From the NCBI GenBank assembly GCA_007694165.1, contig RECE01000327.1, positions 1-32,735 on the forward strand: 32,735 nucleotides of DNA, given 5' to 3'. Each line of letters starts with the position of its first letter. The stretch's first letter is position 1. This document shows, piece after piece, positions 30,506 to 32,735 of the stretch. The translations under genes were made by a program, and so were the position numbers. Source of the DNA: Bacteroidota bacterium. GTDB taxonomy: Bacteria > Bacteroidota > Bacteroidia > Bacteroidales > UBA7960. The notes under the pieces were generated by a model that saw only the letters and a program-made list of their open reading frames with translations, searched no databases and was not told the origin of the DNA.

Positions 30506-32735
30506 TGTACAAGAAAATTTATATGCTGACAATCCTGGGGTTATGGTTATTATCGGCCTGCTCAGGGCAGGATGAGCTGGTTACCCTTAGAACCCTGGAG
30601 CACAACTGGACATTTACACAAGCAGGAACAGACCATTGGCTGCCAGCTACAGTTCCGGGTGGTGTGCATACCGATTTGCTCAATGCAGAAAGCATCGGCG
30701 ATCCCTTCTATCGTTCCAATGAAGATTCCCTGCAATGGATAAGCAAAAAAGACTGGATTTACAAAACCACCTTTGAAGTTACAGAAGAAGAGCTCCGCAA
30801 TCCGCAAATCGAACTGGTTTTCCAGGGGCTTGATACACATGCAAAGGTTAAACTTAACGATATCGAAATTCTGGCTGCTGACAACATGTTCAGAACATGG
30901 GTGGTAGATGTAAAAGATCAATTAACAAAAGGGGAAAATACCCTGGAGATTTATTTCAGGAGCGCCGAAAAATACAATCTGGAAGAGGCGGCAAAACTTC
31001 CCTATGTGCTGCCCGAAGACGAAAGGGTGCATTCGCGCAAAGCACAGTACCAGTTTGGGTGGGATTGGGGGCCACGCTTTGTTACCTCCGGCATCTGGCG
31101 GCCTGTGCATCTGCGCATGTGGAATGAAGCACGTATCGATAATATCTTCGTTAATACGCCACATATTGAGGAAAAACTGGCAAAGGTAAGCGCACAAATC
31201 TCCATTGAAGCTCAATATGCTTCGTCGGCCCGGGTTATTATTACAAGTCCGGAAAAAGCTTTCAAAAGAACGGTAAAAGATATAGAACTGCATGCAGGCC
31301 ACAATACCATACATCTCGGCTTTGAAATTGAAAATCCCCGGTTGTGGTGGGCCCATGGAATGGGTGATGCCCATTTGTATAAGGTTGATGTTGAGTTAAA
31401 AACATCCGGAGGCAGTGATTTTTCAAGCACCCGTATCGGAGTAAGAACCATTGAGCTGGTGCAGGAAGAGGATGAAATGGGTCGTTCTTTCGAATTTCAC
31501 CTCAACGGGGTTCCTGTGTTTGCCAAGGGAGCCAATATCATCCCCATGGAGAGTTTTCCCACGAGGCTTACAAGGGAAGACTACGAAAAAGTTATTGACA
31601 ATGCCCTGAAAGCCAACTACAACATGCTGAGGGTATGGGGTGGAGGTTACTACAAAGACGACCTTTTCTACGAACTGTGCGATGAGAATGGTATCATGGT
31701 TTGGCAGGATTTTATGTTTGCCTGCGCCATGTATCCCGGTGGCGATGATTTTTTGCATACCGTTAGGGAAGAAATCAAAGACAATGTAAGGCGATTGAGA
31801 AATCATGCATCCATCGCGCTGTGGTGCGGCAACAATGAAATCTACAATGGCTGGTTCGACTGGAACTGGCAGACCCGTTTTAACTATACTGCCGAAGATA
31901 GTCTGACCGTTTGGCACGACTACCAGGTATTGTTCGACAATCTTATTCCGGAAGTATTACAGCAAGAAGACCCCACGCGCAACTACTGGCCTTCCTCACC
32001 CCTTTACGGATGGGGGCATGAAATATCTACACAGGTGGGGGACAACCACTACTGGGGCGTCTGGTGGGGGATGGAACCTTTTGAAAAGTACCGCGAAAAA
32101 GTGAGCCGGTTTATGAGTGAATTCGGTTTTCAGTCCTTCCCGGCATGGGAAACGGTTAAATCTTTTTCCGTTGAGGAAGACCGTCATTTATGGTCGGATG
32201 TGATGCGCACCCATCAGAAACATCCCGTGGGAAATGAAACCATCGATGAGTATATGAGAAGATGGTATCCCGAACCCAAAGATTTTGAGTCATTCGTATA
32301 TGTAAGCCAGGTGTTGCAGGCTGAAGGGATGCGGGTGGGCATCAGTGCACACCGCCAGGCCATGCCCTACAGCATGGGAACCCTATACTGGCAATTCAAC
32401 GACTGCTGGCCGGTGGCATCGTGGTCAAGCGTAGATTATTACGGCAACTGGAAAGCACTGCATTATTACGCCAGAAAGGCTTACAGCAACATCTACCTGG
32501 CGCCCGTAAACGAAGACAACCGCTTTATGCTCTACCTGGTTTCTGATGGGCAGGAAAGTTCTGATGCTGTTTTGGATGTTACCGTTTACGACTTTGAAGG
32601 GAATGTGAAAAATCAGCTGCAGAAAAACGTTACGGTAAAGACCAACAGCCACCTGGTAGTGGATATGCCCGTTGCAGAGATGTTGAATGGAGCAAATAAG
32701 GAATCCAGTGTGTTGATGGCCACATTAACGCGTGA
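30505..32735 (+). CDS. GH2 beta-mannosidase, lipoprotein, cut at the right edge
   Basis: This exo-beta-mannosidase would remove the single core beta-1,4-mannose of N-glycans. The first 743 codons are present; the family is usually about 850 residues, so roughly 100 are missing beyond the window. The signal peptide ends in lipobox LSAC, Cys 19. The GH2 sugar-binding domain is at about 25-190, with VPGGVHTDLL and the FGWDWGPRFVTSGIWRPV stretch typical of beta-mannosidases rather than beta-galactosidases. The immunoglobulin-like domain is next, then the barrel with AKGANIIPMESFP, RVWGGGYY, the acid/base Glu445 in WCGNNEIYNGW and the nucleophile Glu539 in SEFGFQSFP. The start overlaps the GH92 stop by one base, implying coupled translation. 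Confidence 0.94.
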   Translation, partial: MYKKIYMLTILGLWLLSACSGQDELVTLRTLEHNWTFTQAGTDHWLPATVPGGVHTDLLNAESIGDPFYRSNEDSLQWISKKDWIYKTTFEVTEEELRNPQIELVFQGLDTHAKVKLNDIEILAADNMFRTWVVDVKDQLTKGENTLEIYFRSAEKYNLEEAAKLPYVLPEDERVHSRKAQYQFGWDWGPRFVTSGIWRPVHLRMWNEARIDNIFVNTPHIEEKLAKVSAQISIEAQYASSARVIITSPEKAFKRTVKDIELHAGHNTIHLGFEIENPRLWWAHGMGDAHLYKVDVELKTSGGSDFSSTRIGVRTIELVQEEDEMGRSFEFHLNGVPVFAKGANIIPMESFPTRLTREDYEKVIDNALKANYNMLRVWGGGYYKDDLFYELCDENGIMVWQDFMFACAMYPGGDDFLHTVREEIKDNVRRLRNHASIALWCGNNEIYNGWFDWNWQTRFNYTAEDSLTVWHDYQVLFDNLIPEVLQQEDPTRNYWPSSPLYGWGHEISTQVGDNHYWGVWWGMEPFEKYREKVSRFMSEFGFQSFPAWETVKSFSVEEDRHLWSDVMRTHQKHPVGNETIDEYMRRWYPEPKDFESFVYVSQVLQAEGMRVGISAHRQAMPYSMGTLYWQFNDCWPVASWSSVDYYGNWKALHYYARKAYSNIYLAPVNEDNRFMLYLVSDGQESSDAVLDVTVYDFEGNVKNQLQKNVTVKTNSHLVVDMPVAEMLNGANKESSVLMATLTR

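Overview
The window reads as chromosomal DNA of a Bacteroidota (Bacteroidetes) bacterium. The evidence is a SusC/SusD outer-membrane pair, many lipoproteins with Bacteroidota-style signal peptides, repeated matches to the Bacteroidota -7 promoter box TAnnTTTG ahead of transcription units, and A-rich translation starts without strong Shine-Dalgarno sequences. I cannot name the genus. No RNA genes, CRISPR arrays, insertion sequences or phage genes were seen.

Left part (1-5006, + strand) is core metabolism. A single-gene unit encodes an FAD/NAD(P)H-dependent reductase and ends in a clear intrinsic terminator. A compact nadA-nadB-nadC operon follows, covering de novo NAD synthesis from aspartate to nicotinate mononucleotide. 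It ends 7 bp from the convergent stop codon of a sodium:solute symporter.

Middle part (5014-18166, - strand) runs leftward. In transcription order it holds a large secreted alpha/beta-hydrolase, a secreted CBM9-like protein, a lipoprotein resembling glycoside-hydrolase-like family 10, then (after a 329-bp gap with its own likely promoter) a SusC-like TonB-dependent transporter and a SusD-like lipoprotein closed by a strong terminator. A cutC homologue with its own likely promoter and the symporter follow.

Right part (18308-32735, + strand) is a six-gene secreted glycosidase operon: GH20, GH29 (with PA14), GH20, GH92, GH92 and a GH2 beta-mannosidase cut by the window edge. Gaps are short or overlapping. 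The set matches stepwise exo-trimming of N-glycans: fucose, then GlcNAc, alpha-mannose, and the core beta-mannose and chitobiose. With the divergent SusC/D genes it looks like a polysaccharide utilisation locus for glycoprotein glycans. I see no sialidase, beta-galactosidase, endoglycosidase or glycosylasparaginase in the window, and no dedicated regulator (no hybrid two-component, SusR-like, AraC, LacI or ECF sigma gene).

The most interesting points are the uncharacterised hydrolase/CBM9/GHL10 trio, an Ig-like plus discoidin-like tail shared by neighbouring GH20 and GH92 enzymes, a PA14 domain set inside the GH29 fucosidase, cutC lying within the glycan locus, and a divergent promoter region with symmetrical -7 boxes and a palindrome that recurs upstream of susC.
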